A DNA stretch of 64,000 bases from the NCBI GenBank assembly GCA_033002965.1, contig JAURVB010009653.1:1-64000 (forward strand), given 5' to 3'. Below, in pieces: positions 48,601 through 59,520 of this stretch (position 1 is the first letter of the stretch; each line of letters opens with the position of its first letter). The notes under the pieces were generated by a model. It had not been told where the DNA came from. It saw only the letters and a list, made by a program, of their open reading frames with translations, and ran no database searches. The translations under genes and the position numbers were made by a program. Source of the DNA: Piper betle. Its lineage: Eukaryota; Streptophyta; Magnoliopsida; Piperales; Piperaceae.

Positions 48601-49995
48601 TAGGTTTGTGCGTTGTTGGGGATCACGCTCTTACCTACCAAACAATAATTACAAACACATAAAATAAAGTAAGACACAAAAAAAAATTTATGTGGTTCTT
48701 TTGGACTCAATGTGAGTTCCCAGTCCTACAATCTACTATTTGGTAATTTTTTTGATTTCGAAGTAACTCGGTTAGGATTCGATTACAAAATCCAGATGCA
48801 GGATGAATTTTGATTAATTCTTGCCCAACGGAATGCTCAGATCGGTTCGATCCAATCCTCGCCCCTCGCCTTTCATAGTTGTTCATTGTGTTCTTGCCAC
48901 TACGAAATGTGACAGATAAAATAAGATTTTTTTATGGGAAAGCTGCGTGCAACTTTCGTGGTTTTTGGGTTAGAAAACTCCTTAATTGCTTCATAATTAT
49001 TGTGTATTGCATATAAAATACACGCATGAAATATGATGAGTTAACAAGATACAATATCTAGGGTGAGTTTTTACTCATTTCACTAAATCTATCTTATTAT
49101 GTTAATGTTTATTTATTAATATACTCTATATTAAAGCAATGAGTTATTTGCATTCTCGTTGTTTGTAATCCATTGCATCGTGGTTGTTTTGAACACTTAA
49201 TTTATTTAATATATTCAAGACTACTTTTGGTTATTATTAGAAAATAGCTGAATTTAAAATCCCTACCATGTTAATTCATTTGTGACAATATTACTATTCG
49301 CCAAGTTTATGAAAAAGGTGATTTAATACAACTAGAAGGATGCTCGTGCAATATGTGACATTATATAATTTTTAGTTTTTTTTATAATTGACTAGTTTCG
49401 TTGATTTAGATTTAATAAAAATTTAAATTGATTTAAAATATAATACATTTTTATTAAAGAATTTCTTACTTCTAAAATGAATTATTGTCATTAAACAAAA
49501 ATTGATTAAATAACAATACAATTACATAGATGTTAAATTTTCATTAGATTTTTTTCCATAAAATTTCGGCTGCATTTTATGTATAGGAAATAAAAGATAA
49601 TATCATAAAATAACTACGGGATATTAGGTAAATTTTGATTATTAAATTATTATTTTATAAATAATGAATAAAATATAATATTATAAAATATTTAGATGAC
49701 GTATGATAATATCAAAAGTTTTATTTTTATTGACATAAATAAATAAATAAATAAATAAAATAAACAGGCAGATAATTTACCAAATTAGAAGATGATTATT
49801 ATTAGGAATTCACGATTTGGTATTTGAAAACCCGAAATTACCCCTGGTTTCAGGAGGGAAACAGGGTGAACGAAGAAGGTTAAATACGACCAAGACCAGT
49901 GGAAAGGGACGGTTTGATTTAAGTGGCAATCTGAGCCGTCTATAAGATCCGACGGCCTAGAGGCAGCACGAGTGACAAATCTAATCACTGTTCCC
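45700..49995. other. Long AT-rich intergenic stretch
   Basis: No intact gene. A piece at about 48360-48440 (ACTAAACGAAAACAAACTAC, ACACATGAACA) resembles the start of the decayed hAT sequence near 62990-63030 (ACAAACTATACATGGAC), suggesting a shared transposon end. A GC-richer stretch at about 48560-48900 could be an old LTR piece, but no ends were found. Confidence 0.4.
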
Positions 49996-50035
49996 ATTGG
50001 TCGAACGTCGTGGAAGCAGCGGGTCCCGCCACGTG
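49996..50035 (+). promoter_or_regulatory. Candidate ER-stress elements upstream of ERdj3A
   Basis: ATTGG (49996-50000) and CGTGG (50009-50013) are the two half-motifs of ERSE-type elements in unusual relative arrangement, and CCACGTG (50029-50035) is a G-box that bZIP factors such as bZIP28/bZIP60 can bind. They lie 110-150 bases before the ATG of an ER chaperone gene. Function is inference. Confidence 0.4.
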
Positions 50036-50146
50036 TGCCGACATCGGAATCGTCTCAATTGTTCTCCTTCCCTCCCCTGCTTTTATTCACTTCCCTGATG
50101 CCGCCAAGGGCGTAGACGTGGAAAAGATTGAATCTTGGAAGTAGAC

Positions 50147-53092
50147 ATGAAGCATTCCAATCTCGTTATAGCGTTGTTGGTTCTTGGGTTTTCGGCTCTC
50201 TTCCTGCTCCGAGCCGCGGAGGCCGCTGCCGATCTCTACAAGGTGAGAAAGTTGTAATCTCTGTTGTTCTTGTGCTGATTGTTTGTGAATTTTCCGTTGA
50301 GTTGATGATCTATGATTTATTATCGTTGTTGTTGTTATGATGGGTGGTGTGAAAAAATTTGAGTTTTTAATATCTGTGGGGTGCATAACGTTGATTTATT
50401 TGAACAATTTTGTGGGGTTTGTTCGGACAGGTTCTTGGTGTGGAGCGGAATGCAAGCCAACGTGAAATCCAAAAAGCGTTTCATAAGTATGTGGCATCGC
50501 CTCATTAGAGATTGTATTTTCTTTTCCTAGTTTTGATGTTTTGTTTGTGTTGAGCAAGATTTGCGAGGAGTATTTCATATTTTCACTCGGCTGTTTGTGG
50601 TTTTGCCGGTTTCCATAGTTGGCTTACCTTGCTCCTTGTTTGCCTGCAGGCTGTCCCTTAAGTATCACCCAGATAAGAACAAAGCAAAAGGTGCACACGA
50701 GAAATTTGCCGAGATAAATAATGGTACATCAACATGCTTTGATATTTATTGTTGCATATTTGTTAACTGTGGTAGTGGTATACACTAGATGTTTGTACTA
50801 ATAAATTCAATTTAATGCCATATATTGTATTTTCTCTTTAATGTAAGCATGTTTTTCTATTTGAGTTTAAATGGCACTTTTTACCAAAAATAATTTTACT
50901 ATTCTCACCTTAGTCAATATCCATCACTAAGAGAGCGCTTAATCTTTTTTTTTTTATGCATTATTTTTGCAGCATATGAGGTCCTCTCAGATGGGGAGAA
51001 GAGAAAGAATTATGATTTGTATGGAGATGAGAAGGGTGCTCCGAGGTTTGAAGGTGGAAATCGGGGTGGTGATCAGGGTGGTTACACTTACTTCACTTCA
51101 GGTGGCCCTGGAAGTGATCAATTCACATTCAGACCCGGAGGGCAATGGGAAAGGATGGGGTCACAGGGAGAGTCTTTCTCTTTCTCATTTGGAGGGGAGC
51201 CAAATGCCGGTGGTGGTTCGTTCAGCTTTGGAGATATATTCTCAGATATCTTTGGTGGTGATATGAAAAGTGATAACATGTTTGGTGGTTTCGGTCGACC
51301 AGTCAGAGAGAAAGCAGCTGGCATTCGAGAAATTAATTCACAAATGTTCAACAAGGAAATAGTAGAACAATCCATAACGTGGGTACTACTATTTTATACC
51401 CCTTCTATCAAGAGTTATCATGTAGTAGAACCAATTGTACAGGATGTTGCAAGTTCACTGCAAGGGATGGTAAAGGTAATGTGCCATTCGGAGTTTCTTT
51501 ATAAGCTATTTACTTCTATTTCCACTTCCTCATACGATCATCCTCTTACTTACCCTATTATATACAAATAATCCATTTGTTTGCTGGCATATAGGGGTAT
51601 GTGTCAGCCATTGAGATGGTAAATATGTTCTTACGGAATTGCATTGTTTTGGCAGGCTGGTCGTGTTAACTGTGCAGCTGAACAAAATCTTTGTCGGAAA
51701 CTTCGTGTGTCTTCTTTAAAATCTGTTCGAGTGTTTGTTTACTCATATAAATCTAGTGAAAAGGGTTCATTGGTAGAGTATGATGGTGGTTGGGATTCCA
51801 AGGAATTGAAAACGTTTTGTCAAGACCACCTGCCTGGGTTCTCAAAGAGAGTAAGCTTGGGACAGTTTGATTTGTCCTCTGAAACTACAGGAAATTTGCC
51901 TCAAGTTTTGTTACTTTCCACAAGAAAAGATACACCGGCGATCTGGCGTGCTCTAAGTGGTTTATATCACAAACACTTGAAGTTCTATGATGCTCAGGTA
52001 ATTTTTGCTTTCTATCTCTGTATTCTGTTTACCTTTGTTAGCATGATGAAGCAAAATATGTGATCTGTTACATTAATGCAGGTTATGAACACCGAAGATT
52101 CATCTGTCAAAAGTTTAGGTATTGATAATCTTCCAGCTATTGTTGGCTTGACGTTGAATGGAGAGACAGTTCTACTTAAAGCAGGCCCTATAAAAGACTT
52201 AAAATCTGGGATGAAGGAGTTGAAAACCCTGATGGACAGTTTTGAAAAGAAAAACAAGAATATCCCACGAAGTCAGTGGAGAAGGCCAACTGCTGAAACC
52301 GAAGAAAGTATCCCTGACCTTACAACTTCAAATATAGAGGCTATATGTGGCAAGAAGACTGCTTTATGCATTATAGGTGTTTACAGGTCCCCTGGAGCTA
52401 AGAAGAGAGTGGAGTCTGTTTTGTCCAAAGTAAGTTTTCTGTTGTCAGTCTCCTGTTTCTTTATCCTATTACGTCAGTTTTTAAATGGAAGCTTCCTCTT
52501 GTTTGATATTGTTCTGAAGTGGATTCTCCAAGCATAGACGTGAGGAAAATGTGGTGTTTCTGTCACTAGATCTTAAAGGTGTAAGAGATGCTGAATTGTG
52601 GTGTTTATGAAGATTCTAGAATAGATTTGTAGTTGGATAGCCCAAAAATGTTTTCGAGTTAGGATGTCATCATAGCTACATGTTAGGGTGTTTAATTAAT
52701 TAGCAAGTTTGAGTTCACAGTTAATCTTTTTTTCCATTTTTTGTGGTCCTAGTGTTTTTATCTGTTCATTGTTCCTAATTCCTTTTTTTTTATTGACAAT
52801 CCAGATTTCTCAAAAAACTTTAATGAGGCAAAGGCATAATGCTTTCAACTCCAGGGAAGCAGTTTCTTACTCCCTCCTTGATACTTCCAAGCAATCAGGG
52901 TTTCTTAACGCGATGGATAAGTCTGGGTTTAAGGCATTGGATAAATTCCTGGTTGCTTACAAGCCTAACAAAGACAAGTTTGCTGTGTTTAAGGGTGAAT
53001 TGACCATGGAAGAGGTTGAAATGTTCATTGGCTCTGTTCTTAATGGCGACATACAATTTACCAGGACTCGTCAAAGACCTGTTCTTAGATGA
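50147..53092 (+). CDS. ERDJ3A: ER-lumenal J-protein ERdj3A / TMS1-type
   Basis: Seven exons join in frame: 50147-50242, 50431-50486, 50650-50723, 50973-51475, 51656-51997, 52082-52429 and 52805-53092, giving 536 aa. Residues 1-27 are a hydrophobic signal peptide (LVIALLVLGFSALFLLRAAE). The J domain (about 29-92) has the catalytic HPD at 57-59 (KYHPDKNK), which stimulates the ATPase of BiP. A Gly/Phe/Ser-rich linker follows (FSFGDIFSDIFGG). The C-terminal half carries thioredoxin-like segments (WVLLFYTPSIKSYH; LPAIVGLTLNGE) without a CxxC motif. This architecture matches Arabidopsis ERdj3A/TMS1, needed for pollen-tube heat tolerance. No C-terminal KDEL/HDEL (it ends RPVLR). All splice sites are GT-AG. 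Start chosen as the ATG giving the signal peptide. Confidence 0.94.
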
Positions 53093-56046
53093 GGATGTGC
53101 AGTTGAAAACTACAGATCATGAGGTTTGTATACAATTATGATTCCCCGTGTACTACTTATGTCATTTCTTGCGTCTTTAAAAGTTGAAACTAGAAAGTGA
53201 CTGGCAATCTTAAAACCTTTTACTTGAAATGTACATGATGTTATACATGAAGCATACAATTGGAATTATCTGAATTTTTGGAGTTGGAAATGAATCTTTA
53301 AAGCATGTGAATATTAAATGTACTGGAAGTTCTGGAAGTAACAGATTAACAGTCGTTCAATGTATTAAAGAAGCTTAGCGTGCAACTCAAAAAAGAAAAT
53401 AAGCTATTATCTATTTGTTATATTGCGATTTGGGCAATTTTTAAAGCTAATATTTTGAAGCATCTCTAAACGTCAGCATTTTGTGATGCATCAATAACTG
53501 ATCATTTAGCCTTTACTTAAATATGCCATTATGGGTCTACCTGGTTTTCATGGGTCTTCTTCCACTTTCACCTGTCACATCATTTTCTCTTAAGAGGCTG
53601 TTTGTTTCTTCTTTGTGGACATTAGAAGGAAACCATTTTTGTGTAAGATGCTTGGACATATGATACATAAAGGTGGAAATGGCAAGACATGGTTGCTTGG
53701 GTTTTGAAGCCTATGATCTGCACCCATGCTTGAGAAAATTCTAGAAGAGCTGTCATTTAAGAAGCAACAGAACATGAAAGAGATATGGCGGCCACTTTTG
53801 ACTGATTAGTACAAAGCTGAAAATATTTTATATAGTTTTCAATCCAATTACGAGGACTGAAATCTTAAAAAACTGTGATCTGTTTATTCTTTTGATGGAA
53901 GGCCACTTGCGTAAGGTGGGCATTATTTCTTTTCTATATTTTCAAATAAACTGTTTGAGCAGTTCATATGGCAGCTCTCTTTATATATGTAGTGTCATTT
54001 GGCTTTGCACTGGTTTCATGGAATCTTTCCCGGTATGGCTTACTCTCGTGATCTTGAATTTCTTATCCTAAATGATGGACAGGGTGAATCATGAAAGCAG
54101 TTATGTTTGGAAAGAATTTGTAAAAGAAATGAAGCAAATAACAATTTCTGATTCTGCCTCGCCACCAATGGTGGTGATATGGTGCTTGTGTCCATTAACC
54201 TGATTAATGCATTCATCTGTCAGCAGTGATGAGAAACATACTAAATTGTCATTCATTTTGATTTGTGTATCTTTGTTGATGGAGACTCCGAAATGGACTT
54301 CACCAAGAAATATATAACTTACTGAATTGGGACCGATCTAGCATATTCCTGGCGTCTGTGGATGATGAGCTTCAATATTTGGAGGCAGCCCACTTGTATA
54401 CAACAGTTCGATATCGGGTTTAGGGTTGGACATATATAACTCTGCTCACTTAGAAAAAAACGATCTTTTGCAGTTGCTTGCAAAATTAGCATATCCAATT
54501 TGTCAGCTTGAATGTATTGGTTTCTCCGAAATATTGTTCGTGGTATTAATCAACGCACAATTTGCATCAAAATCATGCAAAGGTTTAAAGAGGGTATGTA
54601 GAATTAAGACTTTTGCTGTAAATTGAGTGGCAGTTGGAGCTAATACGCTAAAATGCGAAACGGACGGAGTGCCTTGGACAGAAAACTGAACATTGGTAGT
54701 AGATCAAGGTTGAGAAGAGAGACGTGGGAAATCAATATGACAGATAGCCGTGGCTCAAATGGTTGATGAGGGGAAGCAATCAGAAGTTAATGCAAGTGTC
54801 GGGAAGGGTACTAAACCAACCTTTTCTCTTGACGGGCTGACGTGCATGGCCTCCAAATATCCATTGCATCCACTCCCTCCTTCCTCCTTTATCTGCTAAC
54901 ACTGTACTCGCCACCTTCTTCTCAATATATATACATGCACGAAAATGATATAGTGCATTAACCTCGTTGGCCGATCTCCATCCAAGATTAGGTTGGATGT
55001 GAGGTTTAAGTTTCTTATCCATTCATACCATGATCAAACTCCAACTCTACACACTGACATAAATATCTGTATATATATTTCAAGTGCATGTCAGACTGAA
55101 ACCATGTGGACTTTGCTTGGCTGAACCTTGATCATTACAATACTCCTCCTTGGAAGACGAAGAAGTGAGTTTCTATATGTATATTGGAGATTCTGCTCAT
55201 GCTTTTGCATGTACTTGAGGAGTTTTTTTTTCAAGTTCATTGGAATGTAACTTTTCTACCGTTTTGTGAAGTTACGTACCTGCAATAATATTCCATGTCG
55301 ACGATTCTTGCACAATGGGGGATTGTAGATTGAGTACTAGAACTAGAATGGATCTTGCATGAGAATTATTGAACGACGACCGCAAGTAGCCACTGATTGG
55401 ACTGGTGAGAGGCTAGGAATTATTGACAAATTAAAAACCAATTGAATCGAAGATCGGAAAGAGAGGCTGCATGCTCTCCTTGATCTGTTGAAACTTGATC
55501 GTTCTAAGAGTAGTAGTATAGTACTCATAAATTTGTGGGCACAATGCGCATGCTTGTTTACACGTAAAAAGTTTTATACATGTTAATATTTATAATTATG
55601 AATATTAATGATACGTATCTCATTATTATAATTAGAATAATAAAAGAATTTCAGAGAATCTCATAGGTGACCGTTTGTTATACCATTTAATATGAATGAC
55701 CTCAAAATATCTCTCTCTATATATGGACTTATTTGTTTTATTTTAAAATAAAAAAATAAAAATAAATAAAAAAATAAATAAAAAAATAAATAAAAGGAAT
55801 ATAAAGATAAAAAAATTTACTAGTTTAATTTTATACAGAGTATAGAGATAAATAAATTTTGAAATCTCAATGGTATAGAAATCTCAATTGTGTATGTTGG
55901 GTAAGTAATCTTATTGTATGCCTATATATGTTTAATACTTATAATCTTTAATTGAAATAGTAAATTGTTCGGTATTGTCGCGTGATTTTTGACTCTCGAG
56001 AAAAAGAAAAATTTCCACGTTAAATCTCTATTTTTTATTTTTTATT
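53093..56046. other. 3' UTR and intergenic DNA
   Basis: The first few hundred bases after the ERdj3A stop are likely 3' UTR. The rest has no recognisable gene. Around 55360-55510 the + strand reads WTGERLGIIDKLK and ERLHALLDLLKLDRS with a stop between, possibly a coding remnant of unknown family. Confidence 0.4.
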
Positions 56047-56306
56047 TTATCTTATTTCTCAAGTATTATTTTTTATATCTTGTATTTGTTATTTATCTCT
56101 GGTTTTGAGAATTTTTCTCAATAATAAACAGCCAAGATAGAGGCCCCTGCCCAAAGACCTTATTTGTGACTATGTGTTATCTTATTTCTCAAGTATTATT
56201 TTTTATATCTTGTATTTGTTATTTATCTCTGGTTTTGAGAATTTTTCTCAATAATAAACAGCCAAGATAGAGGCCCCTGCCCAAAGACCTTATTTGTGAC
56301 TATGTG
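56047..56306. repeat. Exact 130-bp tandem duplication
   Basis: Two adjacent copies (56047-56176 and 56177-56306) of a segment starting TTATCTTATTTCTCAAG and ending TTATTTGTGACTATGTG appear identical throughout. Either a very recent duplication or an assembly artefact. Confidence 0.9.
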
Positions 56307-57233
56307 TCCTCTATGTTAGTCTGTATGTCGTATTTTCATTAGTGGTTGCGTTACACGATCCGACTTCCCGAGCTGATCTACTACCGTTACTTAGACTATA
56401 GCTTGTGCCCAATTGGAATTGCTACAAGCATCAATATTCCAAAGTGGCTAGCCATGGATCATGACGTGTGATAAAAAAATGTGGACCTAAACATTCTGAT
56501 ACGAGGACAAATGCCTCGTTATGCAGTGAATAGAATAATGCCGTTTCTTGATTGCAGAACGCTAATTTGTGCTCTATACAGCTATGCACAAGGGAAGGAA
56601 TAGATAGGAAGTGATTTTGATAAGAGAGGACATTCATATCAACGTCTTACATTTGAAATAGATTAGATGTCCCCGTTCTTTTTCTTCGAGTCACCAACCA
56701 ACGCTCCCAAATGGTTGGGACTTGGTTGCTAAAGTCCCAACTTCATAGGTCTTGCTGTGTGCACAGGTTAGAAGTGAAATGAAGGATGGCGGCAATGGCC
56801 GAAGCCGTCGCACTGGTCCATTAATCTGCCCGCGACGGTAGGAGCCATCGGTGATTTGGATTCGATTCGATCTATTTTTTTTCAATGCAATTTTTAATTT
56901 AGCACACACTACGCACTCAAACTCACTCAATACATATAAATAATATATAAAATTTTGTATTTTACAGCAGCTTCTATCGAAAATTAAATCTTTCACCTCT
57001 TATCTAACTCATAGGTTTTGTGGTTACCGTAAAGCTAGGATTTTTTGTTAAGCTTAGTTTGAGAAAATTCGTTCAAAAGTAATTAACGTGTGAAAAAAAC
57101 TAATATGGGTCGTGCCATCGTTTGATTTGATGGATTATCAAAATTAAATGTGAGCATGTGAACAGATTTTACAATCTTGGTTCTTCGGGAAATGAGGAAT
57201 CTCTTGTGAGCGTCTTGATTGGTCAAATACTCC
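56307..57233. other. Intergenic DNA left of the GC-rich cluster
   Basis: No coding signal recognised. Short open frames on the minus strand have no family resemblance. Confidence 0.4.
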
Positions 57234-57244
57234 TATATATATAT

Positions 57245-59520
57245 GCAGCGCTACAGTGCGCTGCCCTATTTTGGCAGCGCATGTAGCGCTCTGCCCTATT
57301 TTGCAGCGCCAATGCGCTGCCTATTGTGGGCCGTCGGATCTTAATCCGACGGCCCACAATCAAATTACAACCCACCCACCCCCCCCACACACCACATCCG
57401 CCGCCGGCCGCCCTCGGCCCCTCACCCGACGGCCGCCCCATGCCCCCGTCCCGCCGCCCGCCCCTGCCCTGCCGTCGCCGGCCTCCCTTGATACCGCCCC
57501 TGCCCCTCGCCCCCGCCCCGCCCCCAGCCCCCGGCCGCCGGCCAGCCCATGCCCCCGTCCGGCCGGCCGCCCCAGCCCCTGCCCTCGCCCGCAGGCCGCC
57601 CTTGCCCCGCCCGCCGCTCCGCCTGCCCCAGCCGGCCTCCCCTGCCCCTGCCCCGCCCCTGCCCTCGGCCCCGTCGATCGCCGCAGCCTCCGCCCCAGCC
57701 CGCCCTCGCTCGTAGCCATCGCCCCCCCCCCCCCGCGGGTGGCCGAAGGCGACGTCGCCGGCGGTGGGGTGGCGCGGCGAGAGAGAGCGGGGGGGAACAG
57801 GGGAGGGTAAAATCGTAATAAAAACTTTACTCGGTCCCTGACTCGAGTTAATATTACGAAATAAATTAAAAAAATAAATTTTTTATAATAAATACTTGAT
57901 TCGATCTCGCACGAGATCGAGTCAATATTACGAAATAAATTAAAAAAATAAAAAATTTTTATAATAAATACTTGATTCGATCTCGCACGAGATCGATTCA
58001 ATATTACGAAATAAATTTAAAAAAATAAAATAATTTTTTAATAAAAACTTTATTCCGTCCCACACGAGACCGGCGCCGCACATTTCCCACCAGGCCCATC
58101 CAGCCCCGAGGCGGTGACATTGTTGGCCAGCAGGCTGCCGGCCGCAAGGTCGCCGGCAGGGGGTGGCGCGCCAAAACAAATGAGGAAGAAATAGGGGAGA
58201 GTATTTTGGTAATAAAAATTTTACTTAATCGGACTCGAGTTAAAATAATTTATTAGGAATTATTTTATTTTTTTAAATTTATTTTGTAATAAAAATTTAT
58301 TCAGTAATAAAGTTATTTTGTAATAAAAACTTGACTCGGTCCCGCACATGATCGAGTCAGGTTTTTATTACAAAATTATCTTATATTTTTTAAATTTATT
58401 TCATATTATTGACTTGATCCCGACTCGAGTTAAGTTTTTATTACGAAATTATTTTTTAAAAAAATTATTCAATAATATTAATTTGACTCCAGTCGAGATC
58501 GGGATCGAGTCAAGTTTTTATTTTATAATATTTTATTTTATGGTTTTGTATTTTTTAAAAAAATTTAAAAATTATTGTGAAATAAATTAAAAATATAAAA
58601 TAATATTTTTTAATTTAACTTCAGTCGAGATCGGGGAGACGACGCGAGGGGGGCAGGGGGAGACGGCGCGGGGCGGGGGGGGGGGCAGGGGGCGGCGAGA
58701 GGGGGTCAGGGGGCGGCAAGAGGCGGGGCCTGGGTTGGTGGGGGGCAGGGTGTGGGTGGCGGCAGGGAGGTGGTCGGCAAGCAGCGGCGTCAGCAGGGAG
58801 CGAATCAAATTTTTATTTTATATTATTTTATTTTAAAATTTTATTTTATAAAATTGACTTGAGTCAGGAGCAAGTCAAGTTTTTATTTTATTATATTTTA
58901 TTTTTAAAATTTATTTCGTAAATTTGACTCGAGTCAGGAGCGAGTCAAATTTTTATTACGAAAATGCCATCGCTCCTTCTTTCCCGGTGTTTTGTCGCGC
59001 CACCGCCGGCGGTGAAGCAGGTGACGCCGGCGTGGAGGTGGCCAGTGCAGCAGACGGCGGGGAGGAGCTTGGTCGACGGGCGGGGCGGCGGCGGGGGTGG
59101 GGGCGAAACGGGCGTCCGGAGAGGGTGGCGAAAACAGGGCAGGGGCGGGCGGGGCCGCGGCGGGGGTGGGGCGAAACAGGCGGCGGGGGGGCGGGGAACC
59201 GGGCAGGGGGCGGGCGGGGGCGAGGCGGCGGAGGGGGCAGGGGAAACAGGGGCGGTGGGGGGAGGGCTGCGGGCAGGGGCGGGCGGGGGCGAGGCGTCGG
59301 AGGGGGCAGGGGAAACGAGAGCAGGGGGGAGGCGCGGCGGCGGACGGGGCGGGGGGCAGCAGTACAGGGCGGGGGGGTGGGGCGGCGGGGCGCGGTGGCG
59401 GACGGCGGCGGCGTGGGGCAGTGGGGGAGGGATTTTGAAGGAAAGAATGGTGGCCGTTGGATTTCGATCCAACGGCCACCATCTATGCCTGCCCAAACAA
59501 GGTAACAGTGGAGCATTTGC
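57245..59520. mobile_element. GC-rich element B, (TA)n-bounded, hairpin ends
   Basis: Left of it is (TA)n (57234-57244) and right of it TATATATAT (59521-59529). Near the left end are two palindromes: GCGCTGCC/GGCAGCGC (57258-57280) and a 17-bp-arm hairpin ATTGTGGGCCGTCGGAT with a 4-base loop (57323-57360). Near the right end is a 16-bp-arm hairpin ATGGTGGCCGTTGGAT (59447-59482). Interior order: C-rich arm (57380-57720), array of GACTCGAGTC modules (57809-58060), conserved core GAGGCGGTGACATTGTTGGC through GGTCGCCGGCAGGGGGTGGC (58074-58190), more modules (58195-58620), G-rich arm, modules (58795-58960) and a second G-rich arm (59030-59440). The many long open frames here are artefacts of composition. 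No transposase, so non-autonomous. Confidence 0.65.

Noticed and set aside
48560..48900. Possible LTR or gene piece with CGGTTAGGATTCGATTAC
   Set aside because: No TG...CA ends, target duplication or coding found.
54700..54780. tRNA-like A box (GTGGCTCAAATGGTTGA)
   Set aside because: No B box at the right distance and no cloverleaf could be drawn.
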